DNA of 64,000 bases from Castellaniella denitrificans (GCF_042653765.1 NZ_JBHSEZ010000004.1:62001-126000); one strand, 5' to 3'; shown: positions 17,770-27,870, counted from the stretch's first letter. Notes: a model not told the origin generated them from the letters alone. Made by a program: numbers and translations.

Positions 17770-18351
17770 TCAGTCGAACGGCTTGCCGCCCTTTTGCTTC
17801 GAGACACGCGGCGCGGCCTCGGCTTCGACCTCGACCCGGCGGTTCGCCAGATGGACCCGCAGGTGACCCAGGTGCTCGTACAAGGCGTCCCGGCTCTCCG
17901 CGGGCAGGCCCTTGAACATTTCGACCAGCCAGCGTTCGTGCTCGGCGGCCATCTCCGCGAACTCGGCGCGCCCCTTGTCGGTCAAGGCCACCCGCCAGGA
18001 TCTGCGGTCCTCCGGATTCACGATGCGGCGCACCAGTCCTTCCTTGACGAGCTGGTCCGTCAGGCCGGTCACGTTGCCGCCGGTCACCATCAGGTAGCGA
18101 GACAGCACGTTCATGCGCAGGCCCTCCGGATGCCGGTCCAGTTGGGCCAGGTAGTCGAACCGGGGCAAGCTGGTCGCGAAACGCACGCGCAGCAGGTCGC
18201 GGATCTGATGCTCGATCTGCGTACTGCAGGCCAGCAGGCGCAGCCAGATCTTGGTTTCCATGTGATCATCGATCTGCGCGCGCGCCTCCAGGCCGATTTG
18301 ATCATCGCCCAGGGACTGCACCAGACGGAAATGTTTGGCATGAGCGGTCAC
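17770..18351 (-). CDS. MarR family transcriptional regulator
   Basis: A 193-residue winged-helix regulator. The helix-turn-helix and wing are at about residues 78-128 (RYLMVTGGNVTGLTDQLVKEG, then NPEDRRSWRVALTDKG, the typical D-R-R wing). N- and C-terminal helices would form the dimer. The start is GTG at 18349-18351, preceded by AAGGAG at 18361-18366 with nine bases between; no in-frame ATG fits better. It sits between the CoA ligase and the monooxygenase. MarR regulators of aromatic-acid operons commonly respond to the aryl-CoA product of the ligase. That effector (2-aminobenzoyl-CoA) is inference here. Twin AT-rich sites flank its operon segment. Confidence 0.92.
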   Translation of the reverse strand: MTAHAKHFRLVQSLGDDQIGLEARAQIDDHMETKIWLRLLACSTQIEHQIRDLLRVRFATSLPRFDYLAQLDRHPEGLRMNVLSRYLMVTGGNVTGLTDQLVKEGLVRRIVNPEDRRSWRVALTDKGRAEFAEMAAEHERWLVEMFKGLPAESRDALYEHLGHLRVHLANRRVEVEAEAAPRVSKQKGGKPFD

Positions 18352-18471
18352 GCGCGCCCTCTCCTTTCGATCGAATTGTTGGCCATACCGGATCCCGCCG
18401 CCTCGCGCCGGTGGAAACCATCGGCCTCAAGCATAGAACAAACCCTTCCGGACATCGCCCGGCGGCCCCGC

Positions 18472-20082
18472 TCAATCCATCTCGTGCAGCCTGAAACGCT
18501 GCAGCTTGCCGGTCTGGGTGCGGGGAAGCGCATCCATGAACTGGACGGCGCGCGGGTACTTGTAGGGGGCGACCGTCGCCTTCACGAAATCCTGCAGCGT
18601 CTTGACCATCGCCTGGTCCCGCGCATGCCCGGGCCGCAGGACCACGAAGGCCTTGACGATCTGGCCGCGGTCCGCGTCGGGCACGCCGATCACGGCGCAC
18701 TCCGCCACGGCGGGATGCTGCATCAGGACCTCCTCGACCTCGGGCGCGGCGATGTTGTAGCCCGACGAGACGATCATGTCGTCCGTGCGCGCCTGATAGA
18801 AGAAGTAGCCGTCGGCGTCCATCAGGTAGGCGTCGCCGGTCAGGTTCCAGCCGTCCCGCACGTAGGTCTTCTGGCGCGGGTCGGCCAGGTAGCGGCAGCC
18901 CGTGGGGCCCCGCACGGCGAGCCTGCCGACGGTGCCCGGGGGCACTTCCCGGCCGGCGTCGTCCACCACCTTGGCGCGGTAGCCGGGCACGGGCTTGCCG
19001 GTGGCGCCGGGCCGGGCGTTGCTTTCGTCGTGCGAAATGAAGATGTGCAGCATTTCGGTGGCGCCGATGCCGTCGATCAGCTCGATGCCGGTGGCCTCTT
19101 TCCAGAGGGCGCGCGTGGCGGCCGGCAGCGCCTCGCCCGCCGACACGCACTTGCGCAACGGGGTGCGCCGCAGTTCGGCGCCGTGGGCCGCCAGCGCCCG
19201 GTACGAGGTGGGCGCGGTGAACACCACCGTGGCGCCGAACTCGCGGATGCCTTCGAGCAGCAGCGGCGGGCCGGCCTTCTCCAGCAGCGCCACGGAAGCC
19301 CCCACGCGCAGCGGAAACAGCAACAGTCCGCCCAGGCCGAAGGTGAAGGCCAGCGGCGGGCTGCCGATGAACACGTCGTCGGCCACGGGCCGCAGCACGT
19401 ACTTGGGCCAGCAGTCGCAGATCGCCATCACGTCGCGGTGGAAATGCATGGTGGCCTTGGGCACGCCCGTGGTCCCGGACGTGAAGCCCAGGATGCAGGT
19501 GTCGTCGGCGGCCGTCTCGACGTTCCGGAATTCGGCCGGCATCCGCGCCATGGCGGCCTCCAGGCCGTCCGGGCCGTCCTGCTTGAAATACCGCAATTGC
19601 CGCAGCACGGGGCATGCCCGCGCCGCGAGGTCCATTTCCTCGGCCAGGGTGGCGTCGCACAGGGCGTGCGTGATCCGGCCGATCTCCAGGACGGCCTTCA
19701 ATTCCTTGGCCCGCAGCAGCGGCATCGTCGCCACCGCGATGCCTCCCGCCTTCATGACGGCGAACCAGCAGGCCGCCAGCATGGGGTTGTTGGGCGCGCG
19801 CAGCAGCACGCGGTTGCCCGGCACCAGGCCCATGTCCCGGACCAGCACGTGGGCGATGCGGTTCGCGCGCTCCTGCAGATCCGCGTAAGTCCAGGTGACG
19901 CCCGGCGCGCGGATGCAGACGCGGCCGCCCCGCCCCTCGGCGACGTGGCGGTCGAGCAGTTCGGTGGCGCAGTTCAGGCGCTCGGGAAAGCGCAGTTCGG
20001 GCAATTCGAACAGGAACACGGGCCACTGTTCGGGCGGCGGCAGGTTGTCGCGGGCGAAGGTGTCCAAATGCGCGGTGGTCAT
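18472..20082 (-). CDS. 2-aminobenzoate-CoA ligase (AMP-forming), probable
   Basis: A 536-residue acyl-adenylate-forming enzyme activating an aromatic acid to its CoA ester. Core motifs are ILGFTSGTTGVPKATMHFHRD near residue 180 (P-loop A3), SAGEALP, DGIGATEMLHIF (A5), GWNLTGDAYLMDADGYFFY (A7/A8) and the C-terminal catalytic Lys in RTQTGKLQRFRLHEMD. The start at 20080-20082 has AGAGGAG about 8 bases upstream. It heads the operon with the aminobenzoyl-CoA monooxygenase/reductase and is probably the pathway entry step, supplying the likely MarR effector. Benzoate- or salicylate-CoA ligase are alternatives. Substrate is inferred from the partner genes. Confidence 0.87.
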   Translation of the reverse strand: MTTAHLDTFARDNLPPPEQWPVFLFELPELRFPERLNCATELLDRHVAEGRGGRVCIRAPGVTWTYADLQERANRIAHVLVRDMGLVPGNRVLLRAPNNPMLAACWFAVMKAGGIAVATMPLLRAKELKAVLEIGRITHALCDATLAEEMDLAARACPVLRQLRYFKQDGPDGLEAAMARMPAEFRNVETAADDTCILGFTSGTTGVPKATMHFHRDVMAICDCWPKYVLRPVADDVFIGSPPLAFTFGLGGLLLFPLRVGASVALLEKAGPPLLLEGIREFGATVVFTAPTSYRALAAHGAELRRTPLRKCVSAGEALPAATRALWKEATGIELIDGIGATEMLHIFISHDESNARPGATGKPVPGYRAKVVDDAGREVPPGTVGRLAVRGPTGCRYLADPRQKTYVRDGWNLTGDAYLMDADGYFFYQARTDDMIVSSGYNIAAPEVEEVLMQHPAVAECAVIGVPDADRGQIVKAFVVLRPGHARDQAMVKTLQDFVKATVAPYKYPRAVQFMDALPRTQTGKLQRFRLHEMD

Positions 20083-20146
20083 GTTGTCTCCTCTGTCAAG
20101 ACGAATCGTCCCGGGCTCGATCGGCACGACTCCGCCTCACGCGCTC

Positions 20147-20186
20147 ATTAATTTAGTTCATATTAATTTAGAAATAAACTAATAGG
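20147..20186. promoter_or_regulatory. AT-rich operator/promoter upstream of the CoA-ligase gene
   Basis: A 40-bp AT-rich block about 65 bp upstream of the ligase ATG. It contains TTAGTT and, 18 bp further, AACTAA, forming an inverted repeat. It also carries AAATAAACTAA at 20172-20182, identical on the opposite strand to the core of the site at 17691-17728. In a GC-rich genome two such blocks sharing an 11-bp word at one operon argue for a common regulator, most simply the MarR protein at 17770-18351. It may also hold the -10/-35 region of the operon promoter. Confidence 0.7.
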
Positions 20187-20242
20187 ATGTCAACAGTGCC
20201 GGGCATCCGCCCGGCGCCAAGGACAGGGAGAAAGGGCGCGGC

Positions 20243-21700
20243 TCAGCGCGCCGCCAGCCATTCGACGAGGGCGTCGTCGAATGGCCGCACGGCGGCCGCG
20301 CCCGGATTATTGACCAGGCTGACCAGGATGTAGCGCTTGCCGCTGGCGCCGCGTACGTAGCCGGCCAGCGCGCGCGAATCGCGCAGGGTGCCGGTCTTCA
20401 GGTGCGCCTGGCCGCGCGTGTCTTCCGAGCGCAGGCGGCGGCGCACCGTGCCGTCCACCCCGGAGATCGCCAGCGAGGAAACGAATTCTGGCATCAGGGG
20501 AGAGCGCCAGGCCGCGTCGAGCATCTGCGCCAGGCCGCGCGCCGTGATGCGGCCCTGGCGCGACAGGCCCGAACCGTTGTCCAGCACCCAGCCCGCCGTG
20601 TCCACGCCCTGGTTCTTCAGGATCTGCCGGACCGCCCGGCCGCCGCTGTCGGGCGTGGCGCCCGGGCCGTTGAGTTCCGCGCCCAGGGTCAGCAGGGTCA
20701 TGCGGGCCATGACGTTGTTGCTGTACTTGTTGATCTGGCGGATCACGTCGGCCAGCGAGGGCGAATCGTGCCAGGCCAGCGTCGCGGCCCGCGCGGGCGC
20801 GCGGCCGTCGCGGATGCCGCGCGACAGCGTGCCGCCCAGTTCGCGCCAGAGCAGGCGGAACAGCGCCTCGAAATGGTCGCCCTGGTTCCCGGCCAGGCGG
20901 TACACGCTGAATTCGCCGCATTCGCCGACCGCCTTGCCGGAAACGCGGATGACCGACTGGGGCCCCTCGGGCCGCACGTCGGCCGCCACGACGGGCGAGC
21001 CCTTGCAGGCGCCATCCAGCCACTCGAGCCGGCCCTCGACGCGCACGTCGCGGGTCGGCGGATCGAGCAGGGGAATCCACTGGCGCGACTTGGCGTCGGG
21101 CAGGAACACCACCCGGGTCGCGCCGAAGTTGACCATCATCGCATCGGGGCTGGCGTTATAGGGGCGATCCGGCGAATCGTCGAAATCGCCCGGATCGATG
21201 GCCACGTCGCCGAAGCGGCTGCGGTCCACGATGACCTCGGACAGGTTCTTCACCCCCCGCAGGCGCAGTTCGCGCAGCATGTTCCAGAGGTCTTCCTGGC
21301 GGAACCAGGGGTCTCCGGCCGCCTGGACGTAGAGCGGTCCCTGCAGGGTACCCTGCTCGTCGACCCGGGCGCCCGGATCGGACAGGAAGCGGGTGCGCCA
21401 GACGTAGTCCGGCCCCAGGGCCGAGAGCGCGGTCCAGGTGGTGACGGTCTTCATCACCGAGGCCGGGTTGCGCGGCTCGTCGGCCTGGACGCGGGCGATC
21501 ACCGGCCCGCCGGCCTCGCGGATTTCCAGCGACAGGGACGACAGCGGCAGCTTCGTGGCCCTCCAGGCCTTCTGCAGTTCCGGCGGCAGGGCCTGCGCGC
21601 CGGCCCCCAGCGACGCACCCGCGAGCAGGCACGCCGCCAGTCCCGCGCCCAGGCGCCGCAGCCACCCCGATCCCCGCACCATCCATCCCGCCAGCCGCAT
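20243..21700 (-). CDS. dacB: D-alanyl-D-alanine carboxypeptidase/endopeptidase (PBP4, DacB)
   Basis: A 485-residue class-C penicillin-binding protein exported by an N-terminal signal peptide (hydrophobic stretch LGAGLAACLLAGASLGAGAQA, cleavage expected after AQA near residue 36). Active-site motifs are the Ser-x-x-Lys nucleophile NPASVMKT near Ser81, Ser-x-Asn KYSNNVMARM near residue 328 and Lys-Thr-Gly AHLKTGTL near 434. The large insertion between the first two motifs is characteristic of PBP4. It trims or cleaves peptide crosslinks in periplasmic peptidoglycan. It is divergent from queA across a 308-bp gap. Confidence 0.94.
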   Translation of the reverse strand: MRLAGWMVRGSGWLRRLGAGLAACLLAGASLGAGAQALPPELQKAWRATKLPLSSLSLEIREAGGPVIARVQADEPRNPASVMKTVTTWTALSALGPDYVWRTRFLSDPGARVDEQGTLQGPLYVQAAGDPWFRQEDLWNMLRELRLRGVKNLSEVIVDRSRFGDVAIDPGDFDDSPDRPYNASPDAMMVNFGATRVVFLPDAKSRQWIPLLDPPTRDVRVEGRLEWLDGACKGSPVVAADVRPEGPQSVIRVSGKAVGECGEFSVYRLAGNQGDHFEALFRLLWRELGGTLSRGIRDGRAPARAATLAWHDSPSLADVIRQINKYSNNVMARMTLLTLGAELNGPGATPDSGGRAVRQILKNQGVDTAGWVLDNGSGLSRQGRITARGLAQMLDAAWRSPLMPEFVSSLAISGVDGTVRRRLRSEDTRGQAHLKTGTLRDSRALAGYVRGASGKRYILVSLVNNPGAAAVRPFDDALVEWLAAR

Positions 21701-22008
21701 GCCATCACCCGCTCAAAGAATGCCCCGCGCCGCGCCCTCGGTTCGCGCCCACCTCGCAGCTTGCATGCTGCCCGGATGCGTCTGGCTCGAAATAGTCCGC
21801 AGGAACTCTTTCGTGCCCCGGCTCATCCCCGGGGGGACGCTTCCGCCTCGGGGCGGCCCGGCGTCAAAAAACGCCAGCATAATCCAAAGCGGGCGTCCCC
21901 GATGCGCCGGCCGGCCGGCATGCCGGCGCATCGGACTAAAATACCCCCGGTTTCCATCCCCCTGACCTTTTCCTTCCCCGGACGCCCTCGCCCGCGCCCG
22001 GCCCGCCC
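21701..22008. promoter_or_regulatory. dacB-queA intergenic region with a 13-bp-stem hairpin and queA promoter
   Basis: A gap of 308 bp. It holds a strong hairpin: CCGATGCGCCGGC at 21899-21911 pairs with GCCGGCGCATCGG at 21922-21934 around a 10-base loop. TAAAAT at 21937-21942 follows directly, a likely -10 element for queA (start 22009). A second small hairpin with stem GGCGT/ACGCC lies near 21870-21885. The big hairpin overlaps where the -35 would be, so it could be an operator-like palindrome or simply spacer. No ORF with coding character is seen. Confidence 0.5.
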
Positions 22009-23081
22009 GTGACCGATTCCCTCGACATTTCCCAGTTCGACTACGCACTGCCCCCCGAACTCATCGCCCAGCATCCCGCCGCGCGGCGCGACGCCAGCCG
22101 GCTGCTGCACCTGGACGGCGCCGGCGGCCTGCACGACCGGCAATTCACCGACCTGCCCGGCCTGCTGCGGGCCGGCGACCTGCTGGTCTTCAACGACACC
22201 CGGGTCATCAAGGCCCGGCTGCGCGGCCGCAAGGACAGCGGCGGACAGGTCGAAGTCCTGGTCGAGCGCATCACCGAACCCCGGCGCGCCCTGGCCCACG
22301 TGCGCGCCAGCAAGTCGCCCCATCCCGGCACGCGGCTGGCGCTGGCCGACGGCGCCTTCGAGGCCGAGGTCCTGGGCCGCCGGGACGAACTGTTCGAGCT
22401 GGCCTTCCCCGCCCCCGTGCTGGAACTGCTGGAACGCCACGGCAGCGTGCCCCTACCGCCCTACATCACGCACGGCGCCGACGGCGAGGACGAGGCGCGC
22501 TACCAGACCGTCTACGCCGACAAGCCGGGCGCCGTGGCCGCGCCGACCGCCGGCCTGCATTTCGACCAGGCCATGCTCGACCGCCTGGAGGCCATGGGCG
22601 TGGAACGGGCCTTCGTCACCCTGCACGTGGGCGCCGGCACCTTCCAGCCGGTGCGCGTCGCACGCATCAGCGAACACGTCATGCACGCCGAACGCTACGT
22701 CGTGCCGGCCGACACCCTGCGCCGCATCCGCGAGACCCGCGCGCGCGGCGGCCGCGTGGTCGCCGTGGGCACCACCAGCGTGCGGTCCCTGGAAGCCGCC
22801 GCCCACGACGGCGACGGCGAGCACGCCTGCGAGGGCGACACCCGGCTGTTCATCACGCCCGGCTACCGCTTCGCCCACGTCGACGCCCTGATCACCAATT
22901 TCCACCTGCCGCAATCGACGCTGCTGATGCTGGTGTCCGCCCTGGCGGGCATGGAGCCCATCCGCCGCGCCTACGCCCACGCCGTACAGTCGCGCTACCG
23001 CTTCTTCAGCTACGGCGACGCCATGTTCATCGAGGCCGCCCAGGGCCTCGCCGACGCAGACCAGCCCAAGGCCCCGACCCC

Positions 23082-23085
<4 letters not shown>
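22009..23085 (+). CDS. queA: S-adenosylmethionine:tRNA ribosyltransferase-isomerase
   Basis: A 358-residue enzyme transferring the ribosyl part of SAM to the preQ1 base in tRNA to give epoxyqueuosine. The N-terminus FDYALPPELIAQHPA, then LVFNDTRVIKARL, GAVAAPTAGLHFD, THVGAGTF-like LHVGAGTFQPVR and ITNFHLPQSTLLMLVSAL are all QueA hallmarks. The start is GTG at 22009, which gives the standard N-terminus. The stop overlaps tgt by 4 bp (ATGA), so the two queuosine genes are translationally coupled. Confidence 0.97.
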
Positions 23086-24218
<1,133 letters not shown>

Positions 24219-24249
24219 GGACGGGAACGCGGGCAGGCGGATATCCCGC

Positions 24250-24255
24250 TACAAT
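24250..24255 (+). promoter_or_regulatory. Probable -10 element of the yajC promoter
   Basis: TACAAT at 24250-24255 sits 82 bp upstream of the yajC ATG in the 119-bp gap after tgt. It is one of few -10-like hexamers in this GC-rich region. A convincing -35 is not evident, so the call is tentative. It would let yajC-secDF be expressed independently of queA-tgt. Confidence 0.4.
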
Positions 24256-24337
24256 CAAGAGTTAATTTCATTCATGCGCCGGATGTCGTCCGGCCCATGT
24301 CCATCCATCGAACCCCACCGACACCGCAGGAGCCTCC

Positions 24338-24679
24338 ATGTCCCTCGTCGACACCCTGACCCTGATCCCGGCCCAGGCCGCGGGCGAAGCGAACCCGCTG
24401 ATGAGCATGCTGCCCATCATCCTGATGTTCGTGATCCTGTACTTCCTGATGATCCGTCCGCAGATGAAGCGCCAAAAGGACCACAAAAAGATGGTCGAAG
24501 CCCTGGCCAAGGGGGATGAAATCATCATGACGGGCGGCATGCTGGGCAAGATCAGCAAGGTCAGCGACAACTACCTGACCGTCGAAATCGCCCAGTCGGG
24601 CGACAAGGCCGTGGAAACCATCGTGCAGCGCAGCGCCGTCACGGCCGTGCTGCCCAAGGGCACGATCAAGTCGCTCTAG
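24338..24679 (+). CDS. yajC: Preprotein translocase subunit YajC
   Basis: A 113-residue single-span inner-membrane protein. The hydrophobic helix LMSMLPIILMFVILYFLMIRPQ near residues 24-47 is followed by the invariant MIRPQMKRQKDHKKMVEAL and the beta-rich cytoplasmic KGDEIIMTGGMLGKI. It associates with SecDF in the Sec translocon. Its stop codon TAG (24677-24679) coincides with the first bases of the 26-bp terminal repeat of the palindromic element that separates it from secD. Confidence 0.97.
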   Translation: MSLVDTLTLIPAQAAGEANPLMSMLPIILMFVILYFLMIRPQMKRQKDHKKMVEALAKGDEIIMTGGMLGKISKVSDNYLTVEIAQSGDKAVETIVQRSAVTAVLPKGTIKSL

Positions 24680-24945
24680 GACCTGTTCACCCTCATCAAG
24701 GGGTCGCGAAGGCATGAAAAATTTGGCTGAACAAGGCGCCCGGCGCAGCGCGTATGTCCATACGCGCAAGATGGGCAACGCAGGGCAGGCGGATTTTTCA
24801 TGCCTTCCCGTAGGGTTGGGCCTGAGCGCCGCCGCCCGCTGCGTTGTCCATCCTCGCAAGACATCGAGTCTTGCTGCGGTGGACGCCTTGCGCTCGACAG
24901 CGCTCAGGCCCAACGCGATCCCCTTGATGAGGGTGAACAGGTCCT
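24678..24945. repeat. 268-bp inverted-repeat element with three-way-junction (cloverleaf) folding, between yajC and secD
   Basis: Termini are a perfect 26-bp inverted repeat: 24678-24703 (begins AGGACCTGTTCACC) and 24920-24945. Inside are two further perfect 15-bp inverted repeats. Arm 1 pairs 24708-24722 (GAAGGCATGAAAAAT) with 24793-24807, with a nested hairpin GCGCGTATG/CATACGCGC at 24748-24767. Arm 2 pairs 24815-24829 (GTTGGGCCTGAGCGC) with 24900-24914, with nested GCAAGAC/GTCTTGC at 24856-24874 and GTCCA/TGGAC at 24846-24884. The whole folds as a stem carrying two hairpin-capped arms on either strand. It could be a non-autonomous mobile element (MITE-like) or a structured RNA within the yajC-secD transcript. 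Short ORFs on both strands inside it look like by-products of the symmetry. Confidence 0.9.
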
Positions 24946-25009
24946 AATCCGCCCGGCGGGCGCCCCACCGGGCGCCTCGTCTCTCCAGACCCGCCCCACC
25001 TGATCGACC

Positions 25010-26881
25010 ATGAACCGCTACCCTCTCTGGAAATACCTCATCGTTCTGGCCGCCGTCCTGATCGGCGTGCTCTACACGCTGCCCAACCTCTACGGTGAAT
25101 CGCCGGCGGTCCAGATCGCGGGAGCCAAGACGGCCGTCAAGGTCGATCAGAACACCCTGGCCCGGGCCGAGCAGGTCCTGGACCAGGCCGGGCTGCATCC
25201 GACCGCCGGCTCGTTCGAGATGAACGGCCCGGTCGGCACGGTGCGGCTGCGCTTCGACTCCACCGATACGCAGCTCAAGGCCAAGGACCAGCTCGAAAAG
25301 GTCCTGAACCCGGACCCGCAGAACCCCGACTACACGGTCGCCCTGAATCTGATGTCGGCCTCGCCGAACTGGCTGACGGCCCTGGGCGCCCACCCCATGT
25401 ACCTGGGCCTGGACCTGCGCGGCGGCGTGCATTTCCTGCTCCAGGTGGACATGCAGGGCGCCCTGACCGGCCGCTACGACTCCATGGCCGGAGAGGCCCG
25501 GACCACCCTGCGCGACGCCAAGATCAAGGCCGAGGACGTCGAACGCAACCAGCAGTCGGTGCGCGCGACCTTCGCCACCCAGGCCGACCGCGACGCCGCC
25601 GTCGACACGCTGCGCCGCGCCATGCCCGAAATGGTCTTCACGACCGGCCAATCCGGCGACCAGTGGCTGGTGGACGGCACGCTCAGCCCGGCCGCCATCA
25701 CCCAGGTCCAGGACAACGCCCTGAAGCAGAACATCCAGACGCTGCACAACCGGATCAACGAGCTCGGCGTGGCCGAGCCCGTGATCCAGCAGCAAGGCGG
25801 CGACCGCATCGTGGTCCAGCTGCCCGGCGTCCAGGACGTGGCCAAGGCCAAGGACATCCTGGGCCGCACCGCCACCCTGGAAATCCACATGGTGGACGAC
25901 TCGCCCACCGCCATGGCCGCCCTGGCCTCGGGCCGCGTGCCCTTCGGCCTGGAACGCTACAACGACCGCGACGGCCGTCCGCTGCTGCTGCGCCGCCAGG
26001 TGATCCTGACGGGCGAGAACCTGCAGGACGCCCAGCCCGGCCGCGACCACCAGACCCAGCAGCCCACCGTCAACCTGACGCTGGACTCCAAGGGCGCGCG
26101 GATCTTCCGCGACGTGACGCGCGACAACATCGGCAAGCGCATGGCCATCGTGCTGTTCGAGAACGGCAAGGGCGAGGTCGTCACCGCCCCGGTGATCCGT
26201 TCCGAGATTCCCGGCGGCCAGGTGCAGATCTCCGGCAGCATGACCGCCCAGGAAGCCGCCGACGTGGCCCTGCTGCTGCGCGCCGGATCGCTGGCCGCGC
26301 CGATGCACATCATCGAGGAACGCACCATCGGCCCCAGCCTGGGCGCCGCCAACATCCGGCAGGGCTTCGACTCGACGCTGTACGGCTTCACCGCCATCGC
26401 GATCTTCATCATCCTGTACTACCACCTGTTCGGCCTGTTCTCGACGCTGGGCCTGAGCTTCAACGTGCTGCTGCTGCTGGCCGTGCTGTCCATGCTGCAG
26501 GCCACGCTGACCCTGCCCGGCATCGCCGCCATCGCCCTGACGCTGGGGATGGCGATCGACGCCAACGTGCTGATCAACGAGCGCATCCGCGAGGAACTGC
26601 GCGCGGGGCTGCCGCCCCAGCAGGCCATCCACCTGGGCTTCGACCGCGCCTGGGCGACGATCTTCGACTCCAACCTGACCAGCCTGATCGTGGGTGTCGC
26701 CCTGCTGGCCTTCGGCACCGGGCCGGTACGCGGCTTCGCCGTGGTGCACTGCATCGGCATCCTGACCTCGATGTTCTCGTCGGTGGTCGGCGTGCGCGCC
26801 CTGGCGAACCTGTGGTATGGCCGCAAGCGCAAGCTGAAGACGATCTCCATCGGCCAGATCTGGAAACCCAAGCAGGACTGA
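25010..26881 (+). CDS. secD: Protein translocase subunit SecD
   Basis: A 623-residue inner-membrane protein. It has an N-terminal transmembrane helix (YLIVLAAVLIGVLYTLPNLYG), a large periplasmic P1 domain with LGLDLRGGVHFLLQVDM near residue 130, and a C-terminal five-helix RND domain starting near FDSTLYGFTAIAIFIILYYHLFG. The RND part holds the conserved D-A-N motif GMAIDANVLINERIREEL and GFDRAWATIFDSNLTSLI. With SecF it uses the proton gradient to drive late protein export. The start ATG at 25010 gives the usual MNRYPLWKY. It is separated from yajC by 330 bp mostly filled by the inverted-repeat element. Confidence 0.98.
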   Translation: MNRYPLWKYLIVLAAVLIGVLYTLPNLYGESPAVQIAGAKTAVKVDQNTLARAEQVLDQAGLHPTAGSFEMNGPVGTVRLRFDSTDTQLKAKDQLEKVLNPDPQNPDYTVALNLMSASPNWLTALGAHPMYLGLDLRGGVHFLLQVDMQGALTGRYDSMAGEARTTLRDAKIKAEDVERNQQSVRATFATQADRDAAVDTLRRAMPEMVFTTGQSGDQWLVDGTLSPAAITQVQDNALKQNIQTLHNRINELGVAEPVIQQQGGDRIVVQLPGVQDVAKAKDILGRTATLEIHMVDDSPTAMAALASGRVPFGLERYNDRDGRPLLLRRQVILTGENLQDAQPGRDHQTQQPTVNLTLDSKGARIFRDVTRDNIGKRMAIVLFENGKGEVVTAPVIRSEIPGGQVQISGSMTAQEAADVALLLRAGSLAAPMHIIEERTIGPSLGAANIRQGFDSTLYGFTAIAIFIILYYHLFGLFSTLGLSFNVLLLLAVLSMLQATLTLPGIAAIALTLGMAIDANVLINERIREELRAGLPPQQAIHLGFDRAWATIFDSNLTSLIVGVALLAFGTGPVRGFAVVHCIGILTSMFSSVVGVRALANLWYGRKRKLKTISIGQIWKPKQD

Positions 26882-26921
26882 CGGGCTCAGGGCCTGTTCA
26901 CACCGCACCCCAGGACACATC

Positions 26922-27857
26922 ATGGAATTCTTCCGCATCCATCGCACCATCCCGTTCATGCGGCATGCGCTGATCCTGAACATCATCAGCCTGCTGACCT
27001 TTCTGGCCGCCGTCTTCTTCATCGCCACCCGGGGATTCCACCTGTCGATCGAATTCACCGGCGGCACGGTGATGGAAGTCCACTACGAGCAGTCCGCACC
27101 GGTGGCCGAGATCCGCACGGCGATCGACGCGCTGGGCTATTCGGACTTCCAGGTGCAGAACTTCGGCACCTCGCAGGACGTGATGATCCGCCTGCCGGTG
27201 CGCCCGAACGAGGACACCGCCGCCCAGAGCCGCACCGTGCTGTCGGCCCTGCAGGCCCAGAACGCCGACGTGCAGTTGCGCCGGGTGGAATTCGTGGGAC
27301 CGCAGGTCGGCCAGGAACTGCTGCACAACGGCCTGATGGCGTTGCTGTTCGTGGTGGTGGGCATCATGGTGTACTTGGCCGTGCGCTTCGAGTGGAAGCT
27401 GGCGGCCTCGTGCGCGCTGGCGAACCTGCACGACGTGGTGATCATCCTGGGCTTCTTCGCCTTCTTCCAGTGGGAATTCTCGCTGTCGGTGCTGGCGGGG
27501 GTGCTGGCGGTGCTGGGCTATTCGGTCAACGAATCCGTGGTGGTGATGGACCGGATCCGCGAAAACTTCCGCAAGCAGCGCAAGGCCTCGGTGCGCGAGA
27601 TCATCAACGCGTCGATCACGCAGAACATCTCCCGGACGGTGATCACGCACGCCTCGACGCAGATGATGGTGCTGTCGATGTTCTTCTTCGGCGGGCCGAC
27701 GCTGCACAATTTCTCGCTGGCGCTGACGATCGGGATCTGGTTCGGGATCTATTCGTCGGTGTTCGTGGCCGCCGCCCTGGCGATGTGGATGGGCATCAAG
27801 CGCGAGGACCTGGTCAAGCCGGTGAAGAAGGACGGGCCCGAGGTCGAACTCGGGTAA
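26922..27857 (+). CDS. secF: Protein translocase subunit SecF
   Basis: A 311-residue partner of SecD. The first transmembrane helix is LILNIISLLTFLAAVFFIATRG, the periplasmic signature is IEFTGGTVMEV, and five more helices carry GYSVNESVVVMDRIRENFR (equivalent of the SecD D-A-N region) and the ISRTVITHASTQMMVLSMFFFGG segment. It starts 40 bp after secD, in the same operon. Length is normal. It is convergent with the hemerythrin-diguanylate cyclase gene, with 13 bp between the stops. Confidence 0.98.
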   Translation: MEFFRIHRTIPFMRHALILNIISLLTFLAAVFFIATRGFHLSIEFTGGTVMEVHYEQSAPVAEIRTAIDALGYSDFQVQNFGTSQDVMIRLPVRPNEDTAAQSRTVLSALQAQNADVQLRRVEFVGPQVGQELLHNGLMALLFVVVGIMVYLAVRFEWKLAASCALANLHDVVIILGFFAFFQWEFSLSVLAGVLAVLGYSVNESVVVMDRIRENFRKQRKASVREIINASITQNISRTVITHASTQMMVLSMFFFGGPTLHNFSLALTIGIWFGIYSSVFVAAALAMWMGIKREDLVKPVKKDGPEVELG

Positions 27858-27870
27858 GGCGGGACGCGCC

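Noticed and set aside
24714..24947. 77-codon frame (and an antisense frame) inside the inverted-repeat element
   Set aside because: Both end in the same MRVNRS-like tail because of the symmetry; no coding character or ribosome-binding site.
26893..26901. CCTGTTCAC before secF matches nine bases of the terminal repeat of the yajC-secD element
   Set aside because: Nine bases without any partner repeat or further similarity can be chance; not counted as a second copy.
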